DNA of 64,000 nt from an uncultured Eubacteriales bacterium (GCA_900546915.1 UREY01000003.1:62001-126000), one strand, 5' to 3'. Shown: positions 7,305-16,282, numbered from the stretch's first letter. Notes: generated from the letters alone by a model not told the origin. A program made the numbers and translations.

Positions 7305-8786
7305 TCAACACTCCAGCAGCCGGGGAAACAGGTCCTTGCAGGCAGGGTAAATCTGCCGGAACTGCCGGTAACGGGCTGCATACCGGGCCGCCAGCTCCGG
7401 GTCCGGGCGCACGGTTCCGGACACCCGCACCAGCGCCCGGCAGGCGTCGGCCACCGAGGCGAAGGCGCCGCAGGTCACCATGGCCAGCATGGCGCCCCCC
7501 AGTCCGGGCCCCTGCTCCGAGGCAACGCGCTCCAGCTCCACGTTCAGAACGTTGGCCAGGATGTGCAGCCACAGGTCGCTTTTTGCGCCGCCGCCGCAAA
7601 TTCTACTTTTGCCGATGGATATTCCCAGGCTCCCGGCGACCTCCAGGCTGTCCCGGATGGCGAAGGCCACCCCCTCCAGAACCGCCTGAGTGAGATCCTC
7701 CCGCCAGGTGTCCATGGTCATGCCGATCCACATGCCTCTGGCGTTGGTGTCGTTGATGGGGCTTCGCTCTCCCATGAGGTACGGCAGAAAATACACCGGA
7801 TTCCGGCCCAGCTTCTCCCGGGAAACGGCCGCCTGCTCGGCGGCGTAGTCCTCCGTCCGGAAAATGTCCTCCATCAGCCACTTGTTGCAGGAGGCGGCCG
7901 AGAGCATGCAGCCCATCAGGTGATAGCCCCCGTCGGCGTGGGCAAAGGCATGCAAGGCGTTGTTTTCATCCACCCGGAAGCGGTCCGAGGAAATAAAAAT
8001 CGTGCCGGAGGTCCCCAGGGAGAGATTGCAGCCCCCCTCGCCCACCGTCCCGGTGCCCACGGCGGCGGCGGCGTTATCCCCCGCCCCGGCGGCCACCCGG
8101 ACCGACTCCGGCAGGCCCAGGGCCCGCGCCGCCTCCGGCAGCAGGGCGCCCACCGTCTCGTAGCTCTCGAAAAGCCGGGGCATCTGCTCCGCCCTCAGGC
8201 CGCACAGCTCCAGCATTTCCTCAGACCAGCGCCGCTTGGCCACGTCCAGCAGCAGCGTTCCCGAGGCGTCGGAGTAATCGGTGCTGTGCACGCCGGTGAG
8301 CAGATAGTTGATATAGTCCTTGGGCAGCATGATTTTCTTGATTTCGGCAAAAAGCTCCGGCTCGTTTTCCCGCATCCACAGCAGCTTGGGCGCGGTAAAT
8401 CCGGCAAAGGCGATGTTGGCCGTCCAGGCCGAGAGCCGGTCTTTGCCCACCGTCTCATTCAAATAAACAACCTGCTGCGCCGTCCTGCCGTCGTTCCACA
8501 AAATGGCCGGACGGATGACCCGGTCGGCTTCATCCAGGACCACCAGGCCGTGCATCTGCCCGCCGGCTCCGATTCCCGCCACCTGGGCGCGGTCAAAGCC
8601 CTCCAGCAGGGCCGGAATTCCCTCCCACACCGCCTTGCGCCAATCCTCCGGGTTCTGCTGGCTCCAGCCCGGCCTGGGAAATTCCAGGGGATAGGTCCGG
8701 GAAACCACGTTGAGGATTTGCCCCGCCTCATTCATCAGCAGCAGCTTCACCGCAGACGTGCCTAAATCGATTCCTATGTACAGCAA
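7305..8786 (-). CDS. xylB: Xylulokinase (FGGY carbohydrate kinase)
   Basis: This 493-residue FGGY kinase begins MLYIGIDLGTSAVKLL, the N-terminal phosphate-binding motif, followed by GQMHGLVVLDEA and ILWNDGRT, which are typical of xylulokinase. The C-terminal half carries GVAFAIRDSLE and ICGGGAKSDLW. It phosphorylates a ketopentose (D-xylulose in the family prototype) with ATP in the cytoplasm. It is the first gene of the operon xylB-DUF4867-isomerase and is transcribed divergently from a ROK repressor, the usual arrangement for substrate-induced sugar use. Length is normal. True substrate depends on the uncharacterised isomerase and could be another ketose. Confidence 0.87.
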   Translation of the reverse strand: MLYIGIDLGTSAVKLLLMNEAGQILNVVSRTYPLEFPRPGWSQQNPEDWRKAVWEGIPALLEGFDRAQVAGIGAGGQMHGLVVLDEADRVIRPAILWNDGRTAQQVVYLNETVGKDRLSAWTANIAFAGFTAPKLLWMRENEPELFAEIKKIMLPKDYINYLLTGVHSTDYSDASGTLLLDVAKRRWSEEMLELCGLRAEQMPRLFESYETVGALLPEAARALGLPESVRVAAGAGDNAAAAVGTGTVGEGGCNLSLGTSGTIFISSDRFRVDENNALHAFAHADGGYHLMGCMLSAASCNKWLMEDIFRTEDYAAEQAAVSREKLGRNPVYFLPYLMGERSPINDTNARGMWIGMTMDTWREDLTQAVLEGVAFAIRDSLEVAGSLGISIGKSRICGGGAKSDLWLHILANVLNVELERVASEQGPGLGGAMLAMVTCGAFASVADACRALVRVSGTVRPDPELAARYAARYRQFRQIYPACKDLFPRLLEC

Positions 8787-8853
8787 AGGTCTCCGCCTCC
8801 TTACGGTTCGACCGGCTCCGCGCTTTCTCCGCAGCCGGTTTCATTTGGTTTTT

Positions 8854-8882
8854 ATTATACGCCCAGACGGGAAATGATTCAA
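8854..8882 (-). promoter_or_regulatory. Promoter of the xylB operon
   Basis: On the minus strand TTGAAT, 17 bases, TATAAT, about 70 bases upstream of the xylB ATG at 8786. Confidence 0.75.
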
Positions 8883-9011
8883 CTAAAAATTTCCCCCGCG
8901 CCATCCTATGCGCAGCCCTTTTCTCCACCCGCGCACCGGTTTTGCAACTGTCTCACATTACTTGTATGATAGCATACTGACCATTTTTAAGCAACATCTC
9001 TGGAAGAAAAG

Positions 9012-9041
9012 GAGAAAATTTGTGCTTTTGCACAAATTCTC
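9012..9041. promoter_or_regulatory. Inverted repeat, candidate ROK operator
   Basis: GAGAAAATTTGTGC and GCACAAATTCTC face each other across a TTTT loop, with one unpaired A. The repeat lies between the two divergent promoters. A short run of T follows on the plus strand, so a small terminator is a less likely alternative. Confidence 0.45.
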
Positions 9042-9136
9042 AGGTTTTTCTTTGTGAAAACCGCAAAATGCATACCGGCTTCCATCTCAATTACGTAATG
9101 AACTTTTATTTCTATTTTGCAAAGTTATGCTCCCAC

Positions 9137-9165
9137 TTGCTTTTTCGCCCAATCTGTGGTACTGT
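9137..9165 (+). promoter_or_regulatory. Possible promoter of the ROK gene
   Basis: TTGCTT, 17 bases, TACTGT, about 50 bases before the GTG at 9218. The match to consensus is moderate. Confidence 0.4.
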
Positions 9166-9217
9166 AACGATACAGATTTATAGTGGGTACTTTGTGCCTG
9201 CAAGGAGCGTGACTTCT

Positions 9218-10471
9218 GTGTCCAAACACACCGCTGGTCCCCCCGCCTGTCCTGCGGATCTGAAATACAGCAACCGCATTCAGGTAATTGAAACATTTCT
9301 GTCGGGCGGGGTATACAGCGCCAACGATATTTCTGCCAGCATTGGTCTCAGCCGGCAGACCGTGATGAAATCCATTCAGTTCTTCCTGCGCAGCGGCCTG
9401 CTGGTCTCGGCGGGCAAGGGGGATTCCACCAACCTGGGCGGCAAACGCCCGGAGCTGTTTACCCTCTCCCAGGAGAAATACTTTCTCTGCATCACCCTGT
9501 GGCCCCAGGAGCTTCGGCTGCATCTGTTTACCATCGGCAAGCAGCTGACCGACCTGATTTCTCTGACCACGCCCTTGCCCGGCGATCCCCGGGCGGCCAT
9601 TGACAACGTGGGTCAGCTGGCCGGAAGGCTCCTGGAAAAGCACCGGATCCCCCCGGACAACCTCTGCGCCGTCAGCCTCTCCACCGCCGGAACCGTGGAT
9701 TACAAAACCGGCCGGCTGAAATACAGCTCTCAGTCCCCCGGTTGGGGAACCGACATCCCCCTGGTATCCTATCTCCAGCCGTATTTCTCTCCCCATACCA
9801 TGATTTTTTTGGAAAACGCGGGAAAAATGACGGCCAGGCCTTTTCTTTTGGAAAAGGATCTGGTCCATAAGCGCGTTTTGGTGATCTTCGCCTGCTGGGG
9901 GCTGTCCAGCTGCCTCATTGAGAAGGGGCACATTCTCAGCGGAAAAAACTCTCTCATCGGGGAGATCGGCCACATGATCATCGATCCCAAGGACCCGGAA
10001 AAATGCGGCTGCGGCAGCCACGGATGCCTGGAGCGGCTGGTAAGCGTGGAGCGGGTCCGCACCGTCTTGCACCGGCAGGCCGCTCAATTTCCCCAGTCCC
10101 GCCTGCTGCAAATTCCCCTGGAGCAGGTGGGCATCGGCGACGTGTTTACCGCCTCCGGGGGCGGGGACCCCTTGGCCCGCTCCCTGGTGGAATACCTGGC
10201 CCGGGCCTTCGCTGCGGCCCTGCGGAACATCTGCCTGGTTTTCGACCCGGACCTGATTGTTTTCCAGGGGGACTATGCCTACGCCGACGGCCATTTTGAC
10301 CGGCAGCTGCGCTCGAGCCTCCAGGAATTTCAGTACTTTCCCTCAGAGGGGCCCTTTGAGATCCGTTATGACCGCCGCCCTCTGGCGGAGATGGACGCCT
10401 TGGGCTCCTACACCGCCCTAATTCGCCGGTACTTCGCCACCCCCGCTCTGTATCAGGAGCCGGAAGCCTAA
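9218..10471 (+). CDS. ROK-family transcriptional repressor (XylR/NagC type)
   Basis: The 417-residue product has an N-terminal winged helix-turn-helix (about residues 33-75, YSANDISASIGLSRQTVMKS) and a ROK sugar-kinase-like domain with the zinc motif CGCGSHGCLE (about 262-271) after GEIGHMIIDP. Such proteins bind operator DNA and release it on binding a sugar or sugar phosphate. The GTG at 9218 is chosen because AAGGAG lies 10 bases upstream and the product then begins just before the HTH; the longer frame from 9020 runs through AT-rich promoter DNA. Its divergence from xylB suggests that it represses that operon. Confidence 0.85.
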   Translation: MSKHTAGPPACPADLKYSNRIQVIETFLSGGVYSANDISASIGLSRQTVMKSIQFFLRSGLLVSAGKGDSTNLGGKRPELFTLSQEKYFLCITLWPQELRLHLFTIGKQLTDLISLTTPLPGDPRAAIDNVGQLAGRLLEKHRIPPDNLCAVSLSTAGTVDYKTGRLKYSSQSPGWGTDIPLVSYLQPYFSPHTMIFLENAGKMTARPFLLEKDLVHKRVLVIFACWGLSSCLIEKGHILSGKNSLIGEIGHMIIDPKDPEKCGCGSHGCLERLVSVERVRTVLHRQAAQFPQSRLLQIPLEQVGIGDVFTASGGGDPLARSLVEYLARAFAAALRNICLVFDPDLIVFQGDYAYADGHFDRQLRSSLQEFQYFPSEGPFEIRYDRRPLAEMDALGSYTALIRRYFATPALYQEPEA

Positions 10472-10680
10472 ATGAGACCGCCGATCCTCCCCCGGGAGTC
10501 CCCACAAAGGACGGCGGACGCAGCATACGACATGGCCCCGTCCCGCTCGATCCCGTCGGTTGGGTTTCGCCTCTGGGAGTATGAAACTCTATACAGCTTT
10601 TTCGACAAGCTGTCGCATGTTCTTGCTTTCCTCAAAATCTACTTTTTCTCCACACAGAACTTCTTTTTTCACTTCTGCTA

Positions 10681-10709
10681 TTGACACATTTCTAAAATTC
10701 AGCTATTAT
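10681..10709 (+). promoter_or_regulatory. Strong promoter of the blaI-M56 operon
   Basis: TTGACA, 17 bases, TATTAT: near-consensus SigA promoter with the predicted start at about 10716. Confidence 0.85.
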
Positions 10710-10725
10710 ACATATACACTAATAT

Positions 10726-10741
10726 TTTCCCGCGTGGGAAA
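10726..10741. promoter_or_regulatory. Candidate BlaI operator
   Basis: TTTCCC and GGGAAA arms around GCGT lie about 10 bases after the predicted start site. That is a natural position for autorepression by BlaI. The sequence does not match the classical TACA-TGTA type of operator, so the assignment is tentative. Confidence 0.4.
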
Positions 10742-10774
10742 TTTTCGAAATATTAAAAAGCAAGGTGATTATTT

Positions 10775-11176
10775 ATGTCCGCAACATCTCTGTCTTCCAA
10801 CGAATTTTGCATTCTGCAGCTCCTGTGGACGGAAGGCCGCGCTCTGACCAGGCCCGAAATCCTGGAGGCCCTGCCCGACAAGGATTGGAATCCCAATTCC
10901 ATCCATTTGATTCTCAATAACATGATCAAAAAGGGTGTCCTGCAGGTCAACGGCGTCGCCCGTTGCGGCCGTGGCTATGGCCGCACCTACGCGCCTACCA
11001 TGAGCCAAACGGAATACGCAGCCGCCCAGGCTGTGAACGCCACGCCGGATATGGCGGTCAGCGAGCGGCTATTGGGGGTTGTGGCCGCTTTGGTGGACAA
11101 ACAAGGCATCGACAAAAAGACCATTGCGGAGTTGGAACAAATGCTGGAGGCAAAGCGCAAAGAGTTAGATGCCTAA
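10775..11176 (+). CDS. blaI: BlaI/MecI/CopY-family repressor
   Basis: This 133-residue protein has the BlaI-type winged helix at its N terminus (SLSSNEFCILQLLWTEGRAL, NSIHLILNNMIKKGVL) and a helical C-terminal dimerisation part (MAVSERLLGVVAALVDKQG). AAGGTGAT lies 8 bases before the ATG. Family members repress their own operon until cleaved or released by signalling from a BlaR1-type membrane protease. Here the next gene, overlapping by 8 bases, encodes an M56 metallopeptidase, which makes a complete repressor-protease switch. No beta-lactamase or copper gene lies next to it, so the controlled targets are unknown. Confidence 0.85.
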   Translation: MSATSLSSNEFCILQLLWTEGRALTRPEILEALPDKDWNPNSIHLILNNMIKKGVLQVNGVARCGRGYGRTYAPTMSQTEYAAAQAVNATPDMAVSERLLGVVAALVDKQGIDKKTIAELEQMLEAKRKELDA

Positions 11177-12341
11177 TCTCTCCGTAGATTTATCAGAGTT
11201 CTCCCTTGCCATGGCGCTGCTCTGCTTTTCCCTGACGGTAACCATCGGAAGCGTTATGGTCCTGCGCAGCAAGGGTCGATCCTTTTGGCTGGCCGGCTTT
11301 GTGTTTGCCTTGGCGCTGATCCGGTTTCTGGTCCCATTTGAATTCGGTCGTGCTTACGTCATTGATTGCTTGCATATTTATCCCGGTTTTATGTACCTGC
11401 TTTGGCGTGAGCTGTGGCCCGGTTTCAGCGTGGGGCTTGGGTTGGTCCTGGTGTGGACTGTCGTAGCGGTGGGCAAACTCCTTTGGCTGGGGCGGACCCT
11501 GTACCGGCAGCATCAGATCGTCCGGCAGTGCCGGGTGTTGTCGGAGGAGACGCCGCTTTCCCGCCTCTGCCGCCGCGCGGCGGGAGATGTCGGCTGCCGC
11601 AGGCCCATCCAGGTGGGGATTTCCTCTCAGGTTTCCACGGCCATGCTGGCCGGTTTTCGAAATCCGGCGATTCTTCTGCCTGCAAACCTGTCGCAGCTGT
11701 CCGAGCAGCAGCAGTATTATATTCTGCTCCATGAGCTGTGCCATTACAAGAAGCGGGATTTGTGGGTGAAGCTGGGGATTCAGTTTTTTTGCTGTCTGCT
11801 GTGGTGGAATCCTCTGGTCTACCTTCTGAAAAGCAGCGTCGACCAGCTGCTGGAGCTGCGTTGCGACCGCCAGGTGTGCAGCCTGCTTCCGGAGGGCGGG
11901 GTGTTTCTTTACTCGTCCACCCTGTTGGAAGTTTTGCGGATGGGCCGTCCCAGCTCCGATCCTCTGACTGCCAAATATCTGGGAATTCCCACACAAATCC
12001 GCATCCGCCAGCGTTTTTCCCTGCTCCTGCAGAAAAAACGGCCGTGCCGACACTCCCCCGCTTCGTGGCTCGCCGCTGCATTGTGTGTCGTTCTTTTTGT
12101 CGGCTCCTATGCCGTCATTTTCCAACCTTTTTATTCTCCTCCAGCCAGCGAGCAATATGTCGAGCCGCCTGTAGATATGGTCAAGGATTTTATTTTGCGT
12201 TACGAGGACGGTAGAATGGAATACTGGACCAATTTGATACCTGTATGTAACGTTACATCAGATATGTTATCTACTACCCCATACTGTGATATGCAAATTT
12301 ATGATGCGTATACAAATCCCGAGAGGGTTTTTGTAAAGTAA
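11169..12341 (+). CDS. M56-family membrane metallopeptidase (BlaR1-like, short sensor)
   Basis: The 390-residue protein has several N-terminal membrane segments, the gluzincin motif HELCH (residues 188-192) and a downstream Glu in LLELRCD (about 229), as in BlaR1/MecR1 M56 peptidases. A last membrane segment (SWLAAALCVVLFVGSYAVIF) is followed by only about 60 extracellular residues, far too short for the penicillin-binding sensor domain of BlaR1. It presumably senses another signal and triggers loss of BlaI repression. It overlaps blaI by 8 bases, so the two are translationally coupled. The signal and cleavage target are inference. Confidence 0.82.
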   Translation: MPNLSVDLSEFSLAMALLCFSLTVTIGSVMVLRSKGRSFWLAGFVFALALIRFLVPFEFGRAYVIDCLHIYPGFMYLLWRELWPGFSVGLGLVLVWTVVAVGKLLWLGRTLYRQHQIVRQCRVLSEETPLSRLCRRAAGDVGCRRPIQVGISSQVSTAMLAGFRNPAILLPANLSQLSEQQQYYILLHELCHYKKRDLWVKLGIQFFCCLLWWNPLVYLLKSSVDQLLELRCDRQVCSLLPEGGVFLYSSTLLEVLRMGRPSSDPLTAKYLGIPTQIRIRQRFSLLLQKKRPCRHSPASWLAAALCVVLFVGSYAVIFQPFYSPPASEQYVEPPVDMVKDFILRYEDGRMEYWTNLIPVCNVTSDMLSTTPYCDMQIYDAYTNPERVFVK

Positions 12342-12349
12342 TGCCGATG

Positions 12350-12382
12350 GCCGGCGGACCTTTCTCGGTCCGCCGGCTTTTT
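12350..12382 (+). terminator. Intrinsic terminator of the blaI-M56 operon
   Basis: GCCGGCGGACC, a 6-base loop, GGTCCGCCGGC and then TTTTT: a perfect 11-base stem ending the operon. Confidence 0.92.
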
Positions 12383-12515
12383 ATCTCTGGGATCCGCCGG
12401 TTTTCCAGAGCCTGTCCGGCATCCAGCCGGAACATGGCCCGGAGCGAACCATAACATATAGAGATCGTAAGCCTTGTGATCATCTTCCAAAATCGAGAGA
12501 AAGTGGTGAAACACC

Positions 12516-14621
12516 GTGGCCGAAAAACGCACGTCCCCCATTTACACCCAAAACCGGGAGCTGTCCTGGCTTCGCTTTAACGAGCGCGTCCTGCTGGAGG
12601 CCCTGGACGAGCAGGTGCCCCTGCTGGAGCGTCTGAAATTCGTCTCCATTTTTACCAGCAATCTGGATGAGTTTTTTATGATCCGGGTGGGCAGCTTATG
12701 GGATCTGTCCTTAGTCAAAGGCGGCGCAGTGGACAACAAAACCGGACTCACCGCAAAAGAGCAGCTGGACGCGATTTTCTCCGCCGTCCGGCCCCTGATT
12801 GCGGAAAAGGACGACATTTGCCGGCAGCTCAATCAGCTCCTGGCGGGGTACGGAATCACCTGCCTGCATCCGGAGGAGCTGGACAAAGGGGATCAAAAAT
12901 TTCTGCGGCAGTATTTCCAGAATGAAATCGATCCCATTTTGTCGCCACAGATCATCGACAGCCACCACCCCTTCCCCCATCTGGCCAACAAGGTCCTGCA
13001 CATCGGCGCGCTGCTCCAGGACAAAAGCAAAGCCGTTTTCGGCGTGATTCCCGTCCCCGCTCCTCTGCCGGAGGTTGTATTCCTCCCCGGCGGGGATGTG
13101 CGGTACGTTTCCACGGCGGAGCTGATTCTCTTCTATGCCGACCGGATCTTTAAACCCTATGCCGTTTCGGAGAAGGTGATTTTTTGCATCACCCGGAATG
13201 CCGACATCGTGCCCGGCGGGGAAGCCTTTGAGGAGGACTTCCGGAGCCAAATGAAGAAGCTGCTCCGTCAAAGAACCAAGCTGGCTCCCGTCCGGCTGGA
13301 GCTGAGCCATGGAGTCTCCGGCCGGTTTACCCAATATTTTTGCGAAAAGCTGCAGCTGGAAAAGAAGCAGCTGTATACCACCTCGTCCCCGATGCAAATG
13401 CGCTACGCCTTCTCCCTGGCAGATAAGCTCCCCCAGGCCCTCCGGCAGGAGCTGACGGATCCCCCCTTCTCCCCCCAGCTGCCCGCCGGCCTGACGCCGA
13501 AGGAGAGCATTTTGCGCCAGGTCCTGAAGCGAGATCTTCTGCTGTCCTACCCCTATGAGAGCATGGAACCGTTTCTGCAAATGCTCCGGGAAGCCGCAGC
13601 CGATCCGGCTGTGCTGTCCATCAAGATCACCATTTACCGGCTGGCCCGTCAGGCGAAGCTGGTGGAATATCTCTGCGCCGCCGCAGAAAACGGCAAGGAC
13701 GTCACGGTGATGATCGAGCTCCGCGCCCGGTTCGACGAGCAGAATAACATCGATTGGTCCCAGCGCCTGGAGGAAGCCGGCTGCCGGATTCTTTACGGCT
13801 TCGACTCCTATAAGGTCCACTCCAAGGTCTGTCTGATTACCCGCCGGGAGCGAAACGGCATTGCCTACATCACCCAGGTGGGCACCGGAAACTACAACGA
13901 AAACACCGCCAAGCAATACACCGACCTGTCCTACATCACAGCCAACCGGGAAATCGGCGCAGACGCCAACACCTTTTTCAAGGATCTGGCCATTGGGAAT
14001 CTGGAGGGAAGCTACCACCGCCTGATGGTGGCGCCGCACTCCATGAAGGACCGGATCATCGCCCTGATCGACCGGGAGACCGCCAAGGGGGCCCGGGGCT
14101 TTATTTTCCTGAAGCTGAACGCCGTCACCGACATGGACCTGATTCAAAAGCTGCGGGAGGCCTCCCAGGCCGGCGTGCAGATTGAGATGATTGTCCGGGG
14201 CATTTGCTGCCTCCTGCCCCAGGTGGAGGGGGAGACGGAAAATATCCGCGTCACCAGCATCGTGGGCCGGTTTCTGGAGCACGCCCGGATTTACTGCTTC
14301 GGAAGAGACGAGGAGGAATTGATGTACATCTCCTCCGCCGACTTCATGACCCGGAACATGGACCACCGGGTGGAAGTCGCCTGCCCCATCGGCAGCGCCC
14401 AGGCTCGGGAAAAAATTCACCGGTTGATCGAGGTCCAGCGGATGGACAACACCAAGGCCCGCCGGATGCGCGCCGACGGCACCTACCGCCGGGTCACCAC
14501 CGGTCGTCTTCCCGTCTGCGCCCAGAAGGTTTTCATGGAAGACGCCCTGGCCTCCGCCCCCCAGAGCGCTGCGGAAACGGGAAAAATCTCAGAATTTTGG
14601 AAGCGCCTTTTCCGCCGGTAA
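12516..14621 (+). CDS. ppk1: Polyphosphate kinase PPK1
   Basis: The 701-residue protein matches PPK1 along its length: N-terminal YTQNRELSWLRFNERVL, the head domain SSPMQMRY, and the two phospholipase-D-like catalytic modules. The autophosphorylated histidine lies in YKVHSKV (His435) and the second conserved histidine in RNMDHRVE (about 617). It makes inorganic polyphosphate from ATP and can run in reverse. The start is the GTG at 12516; upstream signals are weak (GTGGTG), so a few bases of uncertainty remain. The gene stands alone between two terminators; no ppx gene is adjacent. Confidence 0.93.
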   Translation: MAEKRTSPIYTQNRELSWLRFNERVLLEALDEQVPLLERLKFVSIFTSNLDEFFMIRVGSLWDLSLVKGGAVDNKTGLTAKEQLDAIFSAVRPLIAEKDDICRQLNQLLAGYGITCLHPEELDKGDQKFLRQYFQNEIDPILSPQIIDSHHPFPHLANKVLHIGALLQDKSKAVFGVIPVPAPLPEVVFLPGGDVRYVSTAELILFYADRIFKPYAVSEKVIFCITRNADIVPGGEAFEEDFRSQMKKLLRQRTKLAPVRLELSHGVSGRFTQYFCEKLQLEKKQLYTTSSPMQMRYAFSLADKLPQALRQELTDPPFSPQLPAGLTPKESILRQVLKRDLLLSYPYESMEPFLQMLREAAADPAVLSIKITIYRLARQAKLVEYLCAAAENGKDVTVMIELRARFDEQNNIDWSQRLEEAGCRILYGFDSYKVHSKVCLITRRERNGIAYITQVGTGNYNENTAKQYTDLSYITANREIGADANTFFKDLAIGNLEGSYHRLMVAPHSMKDRIIALIDRETAKGARGFIFLKLNAVTDMDLIQKLREASQAGVQIEMIVRGICCLLPQVEGETENIRVTSIVGRFLEHARIYCFGRDEEELMYISSADFMTRNMDHRVEVACPIGSAQAREKIHRLIEVQRMDNTKARRMRADGTYRRVTTGRLPVCAQKVFMEDALASAPQSAAETGKISEFWKRLFRR

Positions 14622-14635
14622 CCCCCGGTAACGCC

Positions 14636-14681
14636 ATGCCGCCTCAGGAAAGCTGCCGTTTCGGCACTCCTGAGGCGGCAT
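14636..14681. terminator. Hairpin between convergent ppk1 and MATE genes
   Basis: ATGCCGCCTCAGGA and TCCTGAGGCGGCAT form a perfect 14-base stem with an 18-base loop, followed on the plus strand by GTTCTATTT. It probably serves both directions. Confidence 0.75.
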
Positions 14682-14701
14682 GTTCTATTTCCGGGCCCCC
14701 T

Positions 14702-16066
14702 TCAGGGAGTCACTAATTTCTTCCGCTTCCAGGCCCCGGAGAGGAACCGGCCCAGGAAGAACGCCGTCCGGCAAATCCAGTCCAGCACCATGGCAATCCA
14801 CACCCCCACGGCGCCATACCCCAGACGCACGCAGAGAATCCAGGAAAAGCCGACGCGCCACAGCAGCATGGAGGCGGCGCTGACCACCATGGTAAAGCGC
14901 ACGTCTCCCGCCGCGCGCAGGGCGTTGGGCAGCACAAAGGCCACCGGCCACAGGACCAGAGCGCTTCCCGTGTGAATCAGAACCAACGTCCGGGCCAACG
15001 CCTCCGTCTCCGGGGACAGGGAGCGATAGCACCCGAGCAGCGCCGGCAAACACACCATCACCAGCAAATTGCTGGCGCCCTGGGCCAGGTACACCCAAAG
15101 CATCAGCTTCTTGACGTACCGCACCGCCTGATCCGGCCTTCCGCCGCCCATGCACCGCCCCACCACGGTGATCATGGCAAGGCCCATCGCCTGGCCGATG
15201 ATCAGGCCAATGGAATCCAGCGTATTGGCCACCGCGTTGGCCGAGGTCTGCATGGTGCCGAAGGGCGCGATCATCCCCACCACCACCACGCGGCCCAGCT
15301 GGAACAGGCAATTTTCCAGAGCGGAGGGAACGCCGATGCCCAAAATCCGCCTCAGCATATCGGGCTGCAGCCGCGCCACGTACTGCGGCATCAGGCAAAC
15401 CTCCTGCTTCGGCCTGGAAGCCAGTCCCATCATGATTCCGGCCGCCACGCCCCGGGAAACCAGCGTGGGAATCGCCACACCGGCCACGCCCATATGCAAA
15501 CCGTACACACACAGCGCATTGCCGCCCACATTGATCCCGTTCATCACCAGACTGGCCTGCATGGAGACCTTGCTGTTTCCCGTACTGCGGAAAATGGCCG
15601 CTCCCGCGTTGTACAGCGCCAGGAAGGGAAAGGACAGGGCGGTAATGCGGAAGTAAGTCAGACCGGCTTGCATCACATCGGCGGCAATCGCCCCGAAGAA
15701 GAGCCGGAGCAGACGACGCGCCAGGACCAAACAGGCAGCCATGATGCCCAAACCGAACACGGCGGACAGGAACACCAGCTGCCCTGCGCTCTTCCGAGCC
15801 TCCTCCTGCCTCCGCGCCCCCAAAAACTGGCTGGTAATCACGGCGCCGCCGGTGGCCAAGGCGGCAAACAGGTTCAAAATGACGTTGTTGATCATGTCCA
15901 CCAGGGACACACCGGATATGGCGGCCTCTCCCACAGCGGAGACCATCACCCCGTCGCACATGCCCACCAGGGCCGCCAGGGCCTGCTCCATCACCAGAGG
16001 AAAAATCAACCGGACCAACGCCCGGTTTGAAAAAAGCCCATCGGTTTGGCAGCGGATTCCATTCAC
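14702..16066 (-). CDS. MATE-family multidrug/Na+ antiporter
   Basis: This 454-residue membrane protein has about 12 hydrophobic segments and the MATE pattern, including LIFPLVMEQALAALVGMCD near the N terminus, ITSQFLGARRQEEARK after the third segment, and a second repeat starting IGVPSALENCLFQLGRVVVV. It should export cationic drugs or toxins using an ion gradient. The GTG at 16066 is chosen because AGAAGGTG precedes it and the product starts just before the first membrane helix; the open frame continues upstream without signal. It has its own promoter and no partner gene. Substrate is unknown. Confidence 0.85.
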   Translation of the reverse strand: MNGIRCQTDGLFSNRALVRLIFPLVMEQALAALVGMCDGVMVSAVGEAAISGVSLVDMINNVILNLFAALATGGAVITSQFLGARRQEEARKSAGQLVFLSAVFGLGIMAACLVLARRLLRLFFGAIAADVMQAGLTYFRITALSFPFLALYNAGAAIFRSTGNSKVSMQASLVMNGINVGGNALCVYGLHMGVAGVAIPTLVSRGVAAGIMMGLASRPKQEVCLMPQYVARLQPDMLRRILGIGVPSALENCLFQLGRVVVVGMIAPFGTMQTSANAVANTLDSIGLIIGQAMGLAMITVVGRCMGGGRPDQAVRYVKKLMLWVYLAQGASNLLVMVCLPALLGCYRSLSPETEALARTLVLIHTGSALVLWPVAFVLPNALRAAGDVRFTMVVSAASMLLWRVGFSWILCVRLGYGAVGVWIAMVLDWICRTAFFLGRFLSGAWKRKKLVTP

Positions 16067-16087
16067 CTGCAACACCTTCTCGCCTGT

Positions 16088-16116
16088 AGTATAGCACTGC
16101 CGCCGCAAAACCGCAA
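16088..16116 (-). promoter_or_regulatory. Promoter of the MATE gene
   Basis: On the minus strand TTGCGG, 17 bases, TATACT, with TG just upstream of the -10 (extended type). It lies about 20 bases before the chosen start. Confidence 0.6.
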
Positions 16117-16238
16117 GGGCGCCGCCTGTGTTTTCTTCCCCGGCAGTCCAGTCCGGCCGTCCGGATGCGCCGCTCTGCCGGGCGCAACGGTGTTTTCCTC
16201 CGGACAAGTCCCCCTGCAACCGCCAAAGCGGCCGACCG

Positions 16239-16266
16239 CCCTTCCTGCAGCCGGCCGCAGGAAGGG
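16239..16266 (-). terminator. Hairpin downstream of the surface-protein pair
   Basis: CCCTTCCTGC and GCAGGAAGGG form a perfect 10-base stem about 20 bases after the stop of the 298-residue membrane protein gene. There is no T-run, so it may be an mRNA-stabilising hairpin or weak terminator. Confidence 0.45.
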
Positions 16267-16282
16267 CTCGCTCAATCGACGC

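Larger units (their letters stand above)
8787..9217. other. Divergent regulatory region between xylB and the ROK gene
   Basis: This 431-base AT-rich region contains the xylB promoter (8854-8882), a long inverted repeat at 9012-9041, the palindrome ATTACGTAAT at 9090-9099, a possible ROK promoter at 9137-9165, and ATCTGT/ACAGAT arms at 9152-9177. No additional gene is visible. Confidence 0.6.
10472..10774 (+). other. Gene-free region between ROK gene and blaI
   Basis: These 303 bases hold a weak hairpin (ACAGCTT/AAGCTGT, 10593-10613) that may end the ROK transcript, a pyrimidine-rich tract, the blaI promoter and a candidate operator. No gene is seen. Confidence 0.6.
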
